A stretch of 64,000 nt of DNA, from NCBI GenBank assembly GCA_017513185.1, contig JAFXGL010000008.1, positions 33,323-97,322 on the forward strand, in the 5' to 3' direction. This DNA is from Candidatus Saccharimonadota bacterium. GTDB lineage: Bacteria; Patescibacteriota; Saccharimonadia; Saccharimonadales; Saccharimonadaceae. The notes beneath the pieces are model-generated. The model ran no database searches, was not told the origin of the DNA, and was given only the letters and a program-made list of their open reading frames with translations. Position 1 is the stretch's first letter. Each line of letters begins with the position of its first letter. A program made the translations under genes and the position numbers. Positions 31,746 through 40,208 of this stretch are shown one piece after another.

Positions 31746-32333
31746 TTACGCCGGATATTCCAGCATCATTGGCGCATATTTATCGCCAAATGTATCCAGT
31801 GCATGGCGCACGTCAATCACATAGTTTTGAATCTCATATCCTAGCTCTTCATCCATATATTCATACAGCATCTTCCCACCCAGCGCCTGAATCGACTTTG
31901 TGCTAGCAATATTTCTTTTTTCGCTACTAATCATCACCGCTTCAATCCCGCGATTTTTGCAGACGCACAGCCCCAAGAACAAGTTGATTTTGTTGTAGCC
32001 TTTGCGCCGCTCCGACGGCCGGATACTAAACCCGATATTTCCGCCAAAATTCCACAGCGCCCGATTTAACTTCAACCGCACAGAAATCACGCCCACAATT
32101 TTATCGTCGCTTTCGCGCACCAAGAAATATGTCTCTGCCGGCACGCGCTTCTCGCTGAACTTGCGCTCCTTATCCTCATGCACGCGGTTTAGCCAGCCCG
32201 CATAATCATCCATATAGAGATCTAGCCCACCAGAGCCATGAATCACCGTATTGGCCTTTACGAACTCTGCCAAAAAATCCATCGCGTCCGACTCGCGCTT
32301 CGGGCTCGGAAATTCCAGTTTAAATCTTTCCAT
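31746..32333 (-). CDS. GNAT family N-acetyltransferase
   Basis: The 195-residue protein has the acetyl-CoA binding pattern: 'DKIVGVISVRLKLN', 'GNIGFSIRPSERRKGYNKI' (motif A, R-x-x-G-Y), 'AVMISSEKRNIASTKSIQALGGKML'. Substrate unknown; such enzymes acetylate small amines or protein N-termini. AAGGAGG precedes the ATG. Confidence 0.9.
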   Translation of the reverse strand: MERFKLEFPSPKRESDAMDFLAEFVKANTVIHGSGGLDLYMDDYAGWLNRVHEDKERKFSEKRVPAETYFLVRESDDKIVGVISVRLKLNRALWNFGGNIGFSIRPSERRKGYNKINLFLGLCVCKNRGIEAVMISSEKRNIASTKSIQALGGKMLYEYMDEELGYEIQNYVIDVRHALDTFGDKYAPMMLEYPA

Positions 32334-32382
32334 TTTACCTCCTTAAACTGTTACCATTATATCATATGGTATAATAATATAT

Positions 32383-32997
32383 ATGAAAGAATCTAAAAAA
32401 TCACTCATCCTATGTATTATTTGCGCTGTGCTCGCCATCGCTTTTACGGCCGTCGTCTATTTCACTGGTCTTCGCGATGCCCTCGGCGCCTTCAGCTACA
32501 GCGACCTTTGGTATAAAATTACCAAATACTCTGGCTACGCACTTTTCTTGCCAGTCGCCTTTTTTGTCCTGCTTGGCTTCGTCCAACTCATCAAACGCAG
32601 GAGCTTCAAAAAAGTCGACCGCGAACTTAAACTTCTTGCCCTCTTCTACCTTGCTGTCGCCATCGTCTACCTTGTTTTTGAAAAATTCCTCATCATTAAT
32701 TACCGCCCCATCATGTTAGACGGCAAGCTCGAGTCTTCCTATCCCTCCTCGCACACTCTCTTCGCTGTCGCGCTTTGCGGCTCTGCTATGCTCCTCACCA
32801 AACGCTTCCTCAAGCTTAAACACGCCACGCTCGTCAACATTGTCCTCGTTCTCCTCATGCTCGTCACTGTCGTTGGTCGCCTACTTTCTGGCGTCCATTG
32901 GGCCACAGACATCATCGGCGGCGTCCTCATTGGTGCCACGCTTATCTTCGCCTTCGCTACCGCTCTCAAAGCCAAACCAGCCAAAACAAAAGAATAA
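32383..32997 (+). CDS. PAP2-family membrane phosphatase
   Basis: The 204-residue protein has six hydrophobic segments and the PAP2 triad: 'INYRPIM' (around residue 107), 'SYPSSHTLFAV' and 'GRLLSGVHWATDIIGGV'. Such enzymes dephosphorylate lipid phosphates, often undecaprenyl pyrophosphate recycling the wall carrier. Leaderless start (TATAAT 32370-32375). Confidence 0.93.
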   Translation: MKESKKSLILCIICAVLAIAFTAVVYFTGLRDALGAFSYSDLWYKITKYSGYALFLPVAFFVLLGFVQLIKRRSFKKVDRELKLLALFYLAVAIVYLVFEKFLIINYRPIMLDGKLESSYPSSHTLFAVALCGSAMLLTKRFLKLKHATLVNIVLVLLMLVTVVGRLLSGVHWATDIIGGVLIGATLIFAFATALKAKPAKTKE

Positions 32998-33033
32998 ATT
33001 TTAAGCTTTTTAAGCTTCTCGTGTCATAATAAC

Positions 33034-33430
33034 ATGGTTACAAGAAAGGTAATCATGTTTAGAAATATGCTCAAACGCAGCTGGCTCTCCATCAAACGCA
33101 AGCTAGCTCGCACCATTATATCAGCGTCGACACCGCCAACGAAATCATTTCCACCTACACAGACTATATCAAAGATTACTCCTATGAAGTCTCCGTTTCT
33201 GCCAACTCTTACAACATGGAAACCGTCGAGACTAAAGGTTTTGGCGACAAAGGTAGCAGCATGGGCGCTATGCCCAACATGCCTGGCGGATCTAGCAATT
33301 CCCGCGGCTCCAAAAATCTACGCCATCGTCGGCGAATCCGGCTCCGGCAAAACCACCTTTCTCTCCCTTCTCTCCGCCCTCGACAAACTCCAAGATGGTG
33401 ACATTAAATACAGCTTACCCTGCGCCGCGG
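33034..33430 (+). pseudogene. Ruins of an ABC transporter (FtsX-like permease and ATPase)
   Basis: Three frames carry remnants: an FtsX/MacB permease N-terminus ('MFRNMLKRSWLSIKRK', 33055-33102), a piece of ectodomain ('DTANEIISTYTDYIKDY', Gly/Met-rich), then an ATPase N-terminus ('IVGESGSGKTTFLSLLSALD', about 33328-33400) that breaks off. The pieces are fused out of their usual order and frame, so no working protein results. Related intact sequence is at 62148. Confidence 0.75.
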
Positions 33431-33439
33431 CAAGCTCAG

Positions 33440-33691
33440 CTAAATCGAAACAGCGTCTATTAACTCAAAGCGATATTTTTGCTTTACTTCCGGGTACTTT
33501 TTACGGTCGACTTCTTCAAAAAACATATCATACGGCCGGCACCACAATCGCCCGTCGCCATAAAGTGCGCGGTATAGCACCATCTTCTCTTCTGTTTCGG
33601 AATTATATACTACGTCTTCCAAAATATACAAATTCCCCTTAAAATGTCGATAGACCCCATGCAGCTTATATCGTTCATTCTCTCTATTCAT
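33440..33691 (-). CDS. DUF1653 domain protein
   Basis: The 83-residue protein matches DUF1653: 'YRHFKGNLYILEDVVYNSETEEKMVLYRALYGDGRLWCRPYDMFFEEV'. The fold is a small barrel of unknown role. The leaderless TATAAT (33698-33703) is back to back with the ychF promoter. The 3' end lies in the ABC ruins. Confidence 0.88.
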   Translation of the reverse strand: MNRENERYKLHGVYRHFKGNLYILEDVVYNSETEEKMVLYRALYGDGRLWCRPYDMFFEEVDRKKYPEVKQKYRFELIDAVSI

Positions 33692-33729
33692 ATTTATATT
33701 ATATAATAATATATGTTATAATCACAGTT

Positions 33730-34719
33730 ATGAACTTAAAGATTGGAATAGTCGGATTACCAAATGTGGGCAAAAGCACGCTTTTTAATGCGCTGACTAA
33801 CGCTGGCGCGCTTGCCGCGAATTATCCTTTTGCCACCATCGAACCCAACGTCGGCATTGTACCGGTTCCGGACGAACGCCTCGACGTCCTCGCTAAAATG
33901 TACGAAACGGACAAAGTCGTCCCCGCCACCGTAGAGTTTGTCGACATCGCCGGCCTCGTCGCTGGTGCGTCTAAAGGTGAAGGTCTCGGCAACAAATTCC
34001 TCGCTCACATCCGCGAATGCCACGCTATCTGCCATGTCGTCCGCGCTTTTATAAATGACGACATCGTCCGCGCCGACAGCAAGCCCGAAGAAGATATTTT
34101 AAAACAGGCCAAAGACGACATCGATATCATTAATCTCGAGCTCCAGCTCGCTGACGAAGAAACTAAAGAACGTATCGCCGCCAAGCGCAAAAAAGACCCC
34201 GCCGACGAACTCGTCCAATACCTCACCGACAAGCCAGTTATTTACATGTTCAACGTCGACGAGCAAGGTCTCACTGACGCCGTTCTTAAAGCCAAACTTA
34301 CAGATTTAGTTGCACCATCAAAAGCCGTCTTCGTCAACGCCAAGCTTGAGGAAGAAATGGCTGGCATGGATAGAAACGAACGTAAAGAATTTCTCGAAAG
34401 CTACGGCGTCAAAGAAGACGCCCTTGGCGAGCTCATCAAAGCCGCCTACGACACACTCGGGCTACAATCTTTCCTTACCGCTGGCAAAAAGGAATGCCGC
34501 GCCTGGACCATTAAAAAAGGCAGCCTCGCTCCGCAGGCCGCCGGCACCATTCATTCCGACTTTGAGCGCGGCTTTATCTCCGCCCAAATTTGCAACTACG
34601 ATGATTTGAAACGTCTCGGGTCAGAAAAGGCCGTAAAAGAAGCCGGACTCATGCGCACCGAGGGCAAAACTTACGAAATGCAAGACGGCGACGTCGTGGA
34701 GTTTCGCTTCAACGTATGA
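33730..34719 (+). CDS. ychF: Redox-regulated ribosome-binding ATPase YchF
   Basis: The 329-residue Obg-like ATPase has G1 'GLPNVGKSTLFNAL', switch 'NYPFATIEPNVG', G3 'DIAGLVAGASKGEGLGNKFL' and the variant G4 'MFNVDE' (Asn-x-x-Glu) that gives ATP preference. The TGS-like C-terminus 'GTIHSDFERGFI...QDGDVVEFRFNV' is present. It is about 35 residues shorter than typical YchF, mostly in the coiled-coil part. Leaderless start; stop overlaps the next gene by 4 bp. Confidence 0.96.
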   Translation: MNLKIGIVGLPNVGKSTLFNALTNAGALAANYPFATIEPNVGIVPVPDERLDVLAKMYETDKVVPATVEFVDIAGLVAGASKGEGLGNKFLAHIRECHAICHVVRAFINDDIVRADSKPEEDILKQAKDDIDIINLELQLADEETKERIAAKRKKDPADELVQYLTDKPVIYMFNVDEQGLTDAVLKAKLTDLVAPSKAVFVNAKLEEEMAGMDRNERKEFLESYGVKEDALGELIKAAYDTLGLQSFLTAGKKECRAWTIKKGSLAPQAAGTIHSDFERGFISAQICNYDDLKRLGSEKAVKEAGLMRTEGKTYEMQDGDVVEFRFNV

Positions 34720-34934
34720 TTATCACCGCCAAAGTCAAACCCGGCTCTAAAGCCGGTGACAAAATAGAAAAGCTAGAAGACGGCACCTATATAATATATC
34801 TCCGCGCTCGCGCCCACGATGGCGAGGCCAATGCCGCCCTCATTAAACTCCTCGCCGACTACTTCAACGTCCCCAAAACTAGCATCCGCATCAAATCCGG
34901 CGCTTCCTCCCGCACCAAACTCATCGAGCTATAA
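34716..34934 (+). CDS. DUF167/YggU family protein
   Basis: The 72-residue protein has the family's 'AKVKPGSKAGDK', 'YIIYLRARAHDGEANAALIKLLADYF' and 'IRIKSGASSRTKLIEL'. It is coupled to ychF through ATGA. The family's function is unsettled. Confidence 0.88.
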   Translation: MIITAKVKPGSKAGDKIEKLEDGTYIIYLRARAHDGEANAALIKLLADYFNVPKTSIRIKSGASSRTKLIEL

Positions 34935-34939
34935 AAACG

Positions 34940-35383
34940 TTATTCGGCTTTGCCGACATAGGCGGCATTATAGGCCAGCATTTGGTCTTGCAGCCTAGCA
35001 TTACGCGCCAAATCATCCACGCACGAATTCACCGAATGTTTCACGCGCTCACTCTCCTCCGCGCGTTTGCCATCATTCCAACGATCCAGCGTCCCTACGA
35101 GATAGCCAGTAATCCGGCGTAGGCGTTCAAACTTCTCGCCAAAATATTGCTTGTGATCATCATAATATTGTCGCGCAGAGGCTTCATCGCCGCACTCGCC
35201 GATCAGCTCCACACCTAGCTTCACCAGCCGGCTCACGTGCAAAGTTTCATACTCATCCAGCTCTTTCAAGGCTTCTTCGATCTTCTCGCGCGGCACCGTC
35301 GCATACTTATTCAGCGAACTCACAAACCGCTCCAGGTCAAACTTAGTCGTATCCGAGGGCTCAAAATAAACAATGTTTTTCAT
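34940..35383 (-). CDS. NrdD-like mini-protein: ATP-cone-like domain plus glycyl-radical-like motif
   Basis: The 147-residue protein has two recognisable parts. Residues 4-80 resemble an ATP-cone ('KFDLERFVSSLNKY', a helix-rich stretch and 'ASARQYYDDH'). Residues 89-117 carry R-R-I-T-G-Y-L, then W-N-D-G-K-R-A-E-E and R-V-K-H, which line up with the glycyl-radical end of class III ribonucleotide reductase (R-R-V-C-G-Y-L ... N-x-G-K-x-E-E ... R-V-K-H in E. coli NrdD); Gly93 would be the radical site. The large catalytic barrel and the Cys zinc site are absent. AAGGAGAG precedes the ATG. The promoter carries tandem NrdR boxes, which supports a ribonucleotide reductase role. It could be a spare radical domain, a regulator, or a non-radical paralogue. 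Confidence 0.6.
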   Translation of the reverse strand: MKNIVYFEPSDTTKFDLERFVSSLNKYATVPREKIEEALKELDEYETLHVSRLVKLGVELIGECGDEASARQYYDDHKQYFGEKFERLRRITGYLVGTLDRWNDGKRAEESERVKHSVNSCVDDLARNARLQDQMLAYNAAYVGKAE

Positions 35384-35436
35384 AAAATCTCTCCTTTTTC
35401 GAGTTTAATATTTATTTGAAATCGATTCTGCTTATG

Positions 35437-35491
35437 ATTATACACGCTATATATAGCGTCTGTCAATACCAAAACACACTAAATATGGTGT
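35437..35491 (-). promoter_or_regulatory. Promoter with tandem NrdR boxes
   Basis: Minus strand: -35 TTGACA (35466-35461), 18-bp spacer, -10 TATAAT (35442-35437). Box 1, ACGCTATATATAGCGT (35444-35459), fills the spacer; box 2, ACACTAAATATGGTGT (35476-35491), lies upstream. Each has two mismatches from ACACTATATATAGTGT-type NrdR consensus, and the centres are 32 bp apart, the usual NrdR spacing. Repressor binding would block the promoter of the NrdD-like gene. Confidence 0.75.
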
Positions 35492-35530
35492 ATATCGCAA
35501 GATAGTACAAAATATGATATAATAATATAT

Positions 35531-36841
35531 ATGAAAAATCTCCCTATCGTCGCGCTTATCGGCCAAACCAACGCTGGCAAATCCAGCCTCTTAAACCGCT
35601 TTGCGCATAGAAACATCGCCATCGTGGCCCGCGAAGCAGGCACCACGCGCGACTCTGTCACCGCCCGCATCGACGATAGATTTTTGATGATAGATACCGC
35701 CGGCCTCAAAGACGCTGCCGACGACTTTGAAGCCTCCATCCAGGACCAAATCGCCGACGCTATCGAGAGCGCCGACCTCATCCTCCTCACTCTAGACTCC
35801 ACTCTCTACGTCTCCGAAAAAGACAAACGCATCGCCAAAATGGCTCTAAAATCTCAAAAACCCGTCTTCCTAGTCCTAAACAAAAGCGATCTCAAAGGCT
35901 CTTTGGATATTTTTGAATTCCGCAGCCTCGGCATCAAACCCGACAACACCTTCCGTGTCTCCGCCACTACCGGCTACGGACTTGATGAACTAAAAAATAA
36001 CATTTACAAAATAATCCCCAATTTAAAACAAGAAAAATCAGAAACTCTCAAACTCGCTCTCATCGGTCGCCCCAACGTCGGCAAATCCAGCCTGTTTAAT
36101 AGTTTAGCTAAAAAACAACAGGCGATTGTATCGAGCCGCCAGGGCACCACTCGCGACGTCAATCGCGTCGAGATTAAGTTCAAGGGTCGCGACCTAGAAA
36201 TCCTAGACACCGCCGGCCTCCGCAAGCCCGGTCGCCGCGAAGTCGGCATCGAAAAATTCTCCGCTATCCGCACTCTCGCCGCCATCGAAGAATCCGACAT
36301 TTGCGCTCTCCTTGTCGACGCCACCGAACCTCATTCCAAACTCGACCAATCTCTCGCCGGCCAAATTGTCGAAGCTGGGAAGGGCATCGTCGTCGTCCTC
36401 ACTAAGACCGATCTTAAAACTCACGAAGAAATTGAAAAGATTCTCGACGACCTCGAATACGACTTCAACTTCCTCCCCTTCGCCCCCGTCCTCCTCACCA
36501 GCTCTGAAACCGGCGCCAATGTCACCAAACTTTTCGATCTCGCACTAGAAATCGACGAGGCTCGTCACACCGAGCTTAAAACTTCCGACCTCAACAAGGT
36601 TTTAAACCAAGCCATCTTGGAACACGCTCCTGCCGGCCTTAAAAACACCCGACCAAAGCCCAAATACATCGTCCAGACCGACACCTGCCCGCCTTGGTTT
36701 GTCGTCCACGGCCACGGCCTCTCCACCCTCCACTGGTCTTGGAAACGCTTTCTAGAAAACAAACTTCGCGAAGCTTACCCCTTTGTCGGCACGCCTATTA
36801 TGTTCTCGTACAGAGACGACAAAGTCGACAAAATTGACTAA
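35531..36841 (+). CDS. der: Ribosome biogenesis GTPase Der (EngA)
   Basis: The 436-residue protein has two tandem G domains: 'GQTNAGKSSLLN' (residues 11-22), 'DTAGLKD', 'NKSD' and 'GRPNVGKSSLFN' (near 180), 'DTAGLRKPGR', 'TKTDL', then the KH-like C-terminus ('PKPKYIVQTDTCPPWFVVHGHG'). It acts in 50S assembly. Leaderless start, TATAAT 35518-35523. Confidence 0.96.
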   Translation: MKNLPIVALIGQTNAGKSSLLNRFAHRNIAIVAREAGTTRDSVTARIDDRFLMIDTAGLKDAADDFEASIQDQIADAIESADLILLTLDSTLYVSEKDKRIAKMALKSQKPVFLVLNKSDLKGSLDIFEFRSLGIKPDNTFRVSATTGYGLDELKNNIYKIIPNLKQEKSETLKLALIGRPNVGKSSLFNSLAKKQQAIVSSRQGTTRDVNRVEIKFKGRDLEILDTAGLRKPGRREVGIEKFSAIRTLAAIEESDICALLVDATEPHSKLDQSLAGQIVEAGKGIVVVLTKTDLKTHEEIEKILDDLEYDFNFLPFAPVLLTSSETGANVTKLFDLALEIDEARHTELKTSDLNKVLNQAILEHAPAGLKNTRPKPKYIVQTDTCPPWFVVHGHGLSTLHWSWKRFLENKLREAYPFVGTPIMFSYRDDKVDKID

Positions 36842-36871
36842 AACAGCCTAATATGCTACCATATTTGACAT

Positions 36872-38056
36872 ATGGGAAAAAAGTTAGCAAGGTCTAAAAA
36901 AGACTCGATTGAAGAAATCGAGATTATTTTGGATCGCGAAACTCAAAAAATCGAAACCAGAAAATCCAAAAAGGCTAAAAAGCCCGCCAAAGCTCCCAAA
37001 ACCCCCAAAAAGCACCAGCCCACCAAACACCCTATCATAGTATCTTTCATCGCTACATTAATCATTGTCGCTGTCCCCGTATTCATGTTCTTCCACTATT
37101 TTGGCGCCCTCAGTGACTTCATCAAAGGCGCCACCAAGCCCGAAGAAACCAGCGAGGAACAACCCGAAGAGACAGAAACAGAAAAAATCAACTTTGGCAC
37201 CACGCCCATCGTCGTCTATATCTCCGGCTCCGACTCGCGCGTCAACGTCCAAGATGCCAAAGCCCGCAGCGACGTCAACATTCTCGCCGTTATCAATCCC
37301 ACCACTAGCAAAATTCTCCTTGTCTCCATCCCACGCGACTACTACGTCCAGCTTCACGGCACCACCGGCCTTCGTGACAAGCTCACCCACGCCGGCATCT
37401 ACGGTATTGACATGAGCCGTCAAACCATCGAAGATCTCCTAGGTGTCAAAGTCGACAAAACCGTCAAGGTTGGTTTCGACGCTCTAGAAACTATCGTTGA
37501 CGCCCTTGGCGGCATCGATATTTACTCCGACCAAGATTTAACCACACTTCACAACAAATGCCACTTCGTCGTTGGCACCCAGCACGTTAATGGCGCCTGC
37601 GCCCTTGGCTTCTCACGCGAACGCTACGCTTACGCCACTGGCGACCGCCACCGCGGGCAGAATCAGCAACAAGTCATCTCCAAGATTCTAGAAAAGGCTA
37701 CCACTCCGGCCTACCTCCTAAAACTTCCAGAAATTCTCCGCGCCGCTGATGGCCTCTTTGAAACCAGCTTCACTTACAACGAAATCCTCGACATGATTAA
37801 ATATCAAATCTTCTCCAATCCTAAATGGAGTATCGAGTCCATCAGCCTCGATGGCACTGGCTCCATGCAGCCCACCTATTCCATGCCCGGCCAAAATCTC
37901 TACGTTATGCTTCCAAACGACGCTACTATCATCGCCGCCAAAGACAAAATCACCCACTACCTCAAGACTGCCGAGCAGCTCAAAGCCGAGGAAAAAGAAA
38001 AAGCTCGCCTTGAAGCCGAGCAGGCAGAAAACAATAACACCGAATTGACAGAATAG
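36872..38056 (+). CDS. LytR-CpsA-Psr (LCP) family protein
   Basis: The 394-residue protein has a basic cytoplasmic start rich in Lys, a membrane helix (about residues 50-75), an acidic linker, then the LCP domain: 'YISGSDSRVNVQDAKARSDVNILAVINP', 'KILLVSIPRDYYV' (catalytic Arg), 'KLTHAGIYG', 'VDALGGIDIYSDQD' and 'GFSRERYAYATGDRHRGQNQQQVI'. LCP enzymes attach polymers from a lipid carrier to peptidoglycan. Next genes (kinase, phosphatase) control capsule length, so it probably ligates the same polymer. Confidence 0.94.
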   Translation: MGKKLARSKKDSIEEIEIILDRETQKIETRKSKKAKKPAKAPKTPKKHQPTKHPIIVSFIATLIIVAVPVFMFFHYFGALSDFIKGATKPEETSEEQPEETETEKINFGTTPIVVYISGSDSRVNVQDAKARSDVNILAVINPTTSKILLVSIPRDYYVQLHGTTGLRDKLTHAGIYGIDMSRQTIEDLLGVKVDKTVKVGFDALETIVDALGGIDIYSDQDLTTLHNKCHFVVGTQHVNGACALGFSRERYAYATGDRHRGQNQQQVISKILEKATTPAYLLKLPEILRAADGLFETSFTYNEILDMIKYQIFSNPKWSIESISLDGTGSMQPTYSMPGQNLYVMLPNDATIIAAKDKITHYLKTAEQLKAEEKEKARLEAEQAENNNTELTE

Positions 38057-38081
38057 CCAATCTATGCTACAATAAAAGAAT

Positions 38082-39449
38082 ATGGAAGAGTTAGATTTAA
38101 AGGATTTCTTATCTTATCTCAAAAAATACCTTTGGGCCCTTATCGCCGCCCCTATTATTGCCCTTCTTGGTGTGCTTTATTACGACACCTCGGTCAAAAC
38201 CCCGCTCTACGAAGCCTCTTCTCAGGTCGCTTTGCTCCAATCTGACTCCTCTAGCGCCGCTGCTACTTTGAACGAAATCAACGCCAACCAAAAGCTCACC
38301 AGCACCTACTCTGTTATCGCTAAAAGCAAAGTCGTCCTCGAACAAGTCATCGACGAACTCAAACTGGACGTCAGCCCCGACGTACTAGCCAAATCCGTCA
38401 AAGTCTCTACCATCACCGACACCACCATCCTTAAAATCACCGCCACCGATAAAAGCCCAGAGCGCTCTGCCGAAATAGCTAACACCGTAGCTAACGTCTT
38501 TACTACCAAGACCGACCTCATCAAAACTCTCGACAACGTCGCCATCCTCGAGACCGCAGAGACTCCAGAAAAAACCTCCAACAACACCACGCTCCGTGAC
38601 GTCGCCCTCGCTATTCTCATCTCCCTCTTCGCCGTCACTGGCATCGCCTTTGTGATTTACTACTTCGACGACACCATCAAGTACAGTGACCGCCTAGAAG
38701 AAGATATCAAGCTCCCTATCGCCGGCAAAATTATCAAGAGCGACATTAAGCTCAAAGATGGCGGCAGTGAACTACTTGTCAAAAAATATCCCAAATCCAT
38801 CGTCAGCGAATCCATCCGTTCTCTCCGTACCAACCTCCAATTTGCCTCCATCGACAAAAAGATTAAAACCATTCACATCACTTCTTCCGTTGCTAGCGAA
38901 GGCAAAAGCTTTGTCTCTGCTAACCTCGCCACTTCTTTTGCTCAGGCTGGCCAAAAAGTCCTCCTTGTGGACTGCGACCTTAGAAAGGGCCGCCAACATC
39001 TCATCTTCCACAAGCCCAATACTATCGGCCTCACCAACCTCCTTGCCGACTACCTTGCCAACCGCCACGAATACATCCAAGATACTGGCATAGAAAACCT
39101 CTCTCTTCTCACCCGTGGCACTTCCGTCCCCAACCCTGCTGAGCTTCTTTCTTCCGCCAAAAACAAAGACCTCATCAAGGCACTGAAGAAAGAATACGAT
39201 CTCATCATCTTCGACTCTGCTCCGTGTGGCGCCGTTGCCGACCCGGTCATCATGTCTACCATCACTGACGTTACCCTTATCGTTGCTCGCAACGCCAAAA
39301 CTCCGCATGCCGCCCTCCTTGCTACCAAAGACGCTCTTGAAAAAGTTGACGCTAAAATCGCCGGCGTCGTCGTTAACGACATCGATCGCAAAGTCGGCCA
39401 CTATTATAATTATTACGGTGGCTACTACGAAGATCGCCGCACCAAATAA
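38082..39449 (+). CDS. Wzz-type chain-length protein fused to BY-kinase
   Basis: The 455-residue protein has a Wzz domain with two membrane helices (about 20-40 and 165-185) around 'KLTSTYSVIAKSKVVLEQVI', then a bacterial tyrosine kinase: Walker A 'SVASEGKSFVSANLATSF', Walker A' 'VLLVDCDLRKGR', Walker B 'YDLIIFDSAP', ending in a Tyr cluster ('HYYNYYGGYYEDRR') for autophosphorylation. In Gram-positives these parts are often split; here they are one protein as in Gram-negative Wzc. Stop and next start are 2 bp apart. Confidence 0.93.
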   Translation: MEELDLKDFLSYLKKYLWALIAAPIIALLGVLYYDTSVKTPLYEASSQVALLQSDSSSAAATLNEINANQKLTSTYSVIAKSKVVLEQVIDELKLDVSPDVLAKSVKVSTITDTTILKITATDKSPERSAEIANTVANVFTTKTDLIKTLDNVAILETAETPEKTSNNTTLRDVALAILISLFAVTGIAFVIYYFDDTIKYSDRLEEDIKLPIAGKIIKSDIKLKDGGSELLVKKYPKSIVSESIRSLRTNLQFASIDKKIKTIHITSSVASEGKSFVSANLATSFAQAGQKVLLVDCDLRKGRQHLIFHKPNTIGLTNLLADYLANRHEYIQDTGIENLSLLTRGTSVPNPAELLSSAKNKDLIKALKKEYDLIIFDSAPCGAVADPVIMSTITDVTLIVARNAKTPHAALLATKDALEKVDAKIAGVVVNDIDRKVGHYYNYYGGYYEDRRTK

Positions 39450-39451
39450 CT

Positions 39452-40156
39452 ATGATTGACCTCCACACTCATCTTCTTCCCGACATCGACGACGGGGTCC
39501 AAACTTATGACGAAAGCCTAGAAATCCTCGAAGAACTCGCTAACCACGGCGTCACCAAACTTTTGCTGACTCCACATTACCTTCCCGACACTATTTATAA
39601 CAGTCCTCGCTCGGATAATCTCAAACTCCTTTCCGAGCTACAAAAAGCCGTCGCCGAAAACGGTATTAATATCGAGCTCCATCTCGGTAACGAAATCTAC
39701 ATTACGCCAGAAATCCCCAAACTCCTCAAAAACAAAATCCTTTCCCCGCTCGCCGATAGCAAATACCTCCTCATCGAGCTACCTATGTCCGGCATTTTTG
39801 AAGGTTATGAAGATATTTTTTACAACCTCCAGGCCGAAGGCTACAAAATCATCCTCGCTCACCCTGAGCGCTACATCTCCACGCAAAAAGATTTCTCCAT
39901 CCTGGAACGTCTGCACAATCAAGGCATCCTTTTCCAATGCAATCTTGGCAGTACCATCGGCCAATATGGCCACCGCGCCGCCAAAACCCTCAAAAAACTT
40001 GCCAAAAACGACCTTATTTTTGCCTTCGGCACCGACATTCATCATTTTCGTGATTTTTCAGAAATTGACGAAGCTATTTATCAACTCACTCGCATCTATG
40101 GCGAGGCCAAACTCACGACTCTGCTAGAGGACAACCCACTCAAAATCATGGCTTGA
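39452..40156 (+). CDS. CpsB/YwqE-type PHP tyrosine phosphatase
   Basis: The 234-residue metal-dependent phosphatase has 'MIDLHTHLLPDIDDG' at the start, 'LLLTPHYLPDTIY', 'LHLGNEIYI', 'IILAHPERY' and 'FGTDIHHF', metal ligands of the PHP fold. It dephosphorylates the kinase encoded just before, controlling polysaccharide chain length. Coupled to it (2-bp gap). Confidence 0.94.
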   Translation: MIDLHTHLLPDIDDGVQTYDESLEILEELANHGVTKLLLTPHYLPDTIYNSPRSDNLKLLSELQKAVAENGINIELHLGNEIYITPEIPKLLKNKILSPLADSKYLLIELPMSGIFEGYEDIFYNLQAEGYKIILAHPERYISTQKDFSILERLHNQGILFQCNLGSTIGQYGHRAAKTLKKLAKNDLIFAFGTDIHHFRDFSEIDEAIYQLTRIYGEAKLTTLLEDNPLKIMA

Positions 40157-40181
40157 CGGCAATTTTAAGCTCTAGTAAAAT
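40153..40181 (+). promoter_or_regulatory. Sigma70-type promoter of the giant surface protein
   Basis: TTGACG (40153-40158), 17-bp spacer, TAAAAT (40176-40181). The -35 overlaps the end of the phosphatase gene. GGAGGT (40199-40204) precedes the ATG at 40209. Confidence 0.75.
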
Positions 40182-40208
40182 GGTATTGTGGAGCATTTTG
40201 GAGGTACC

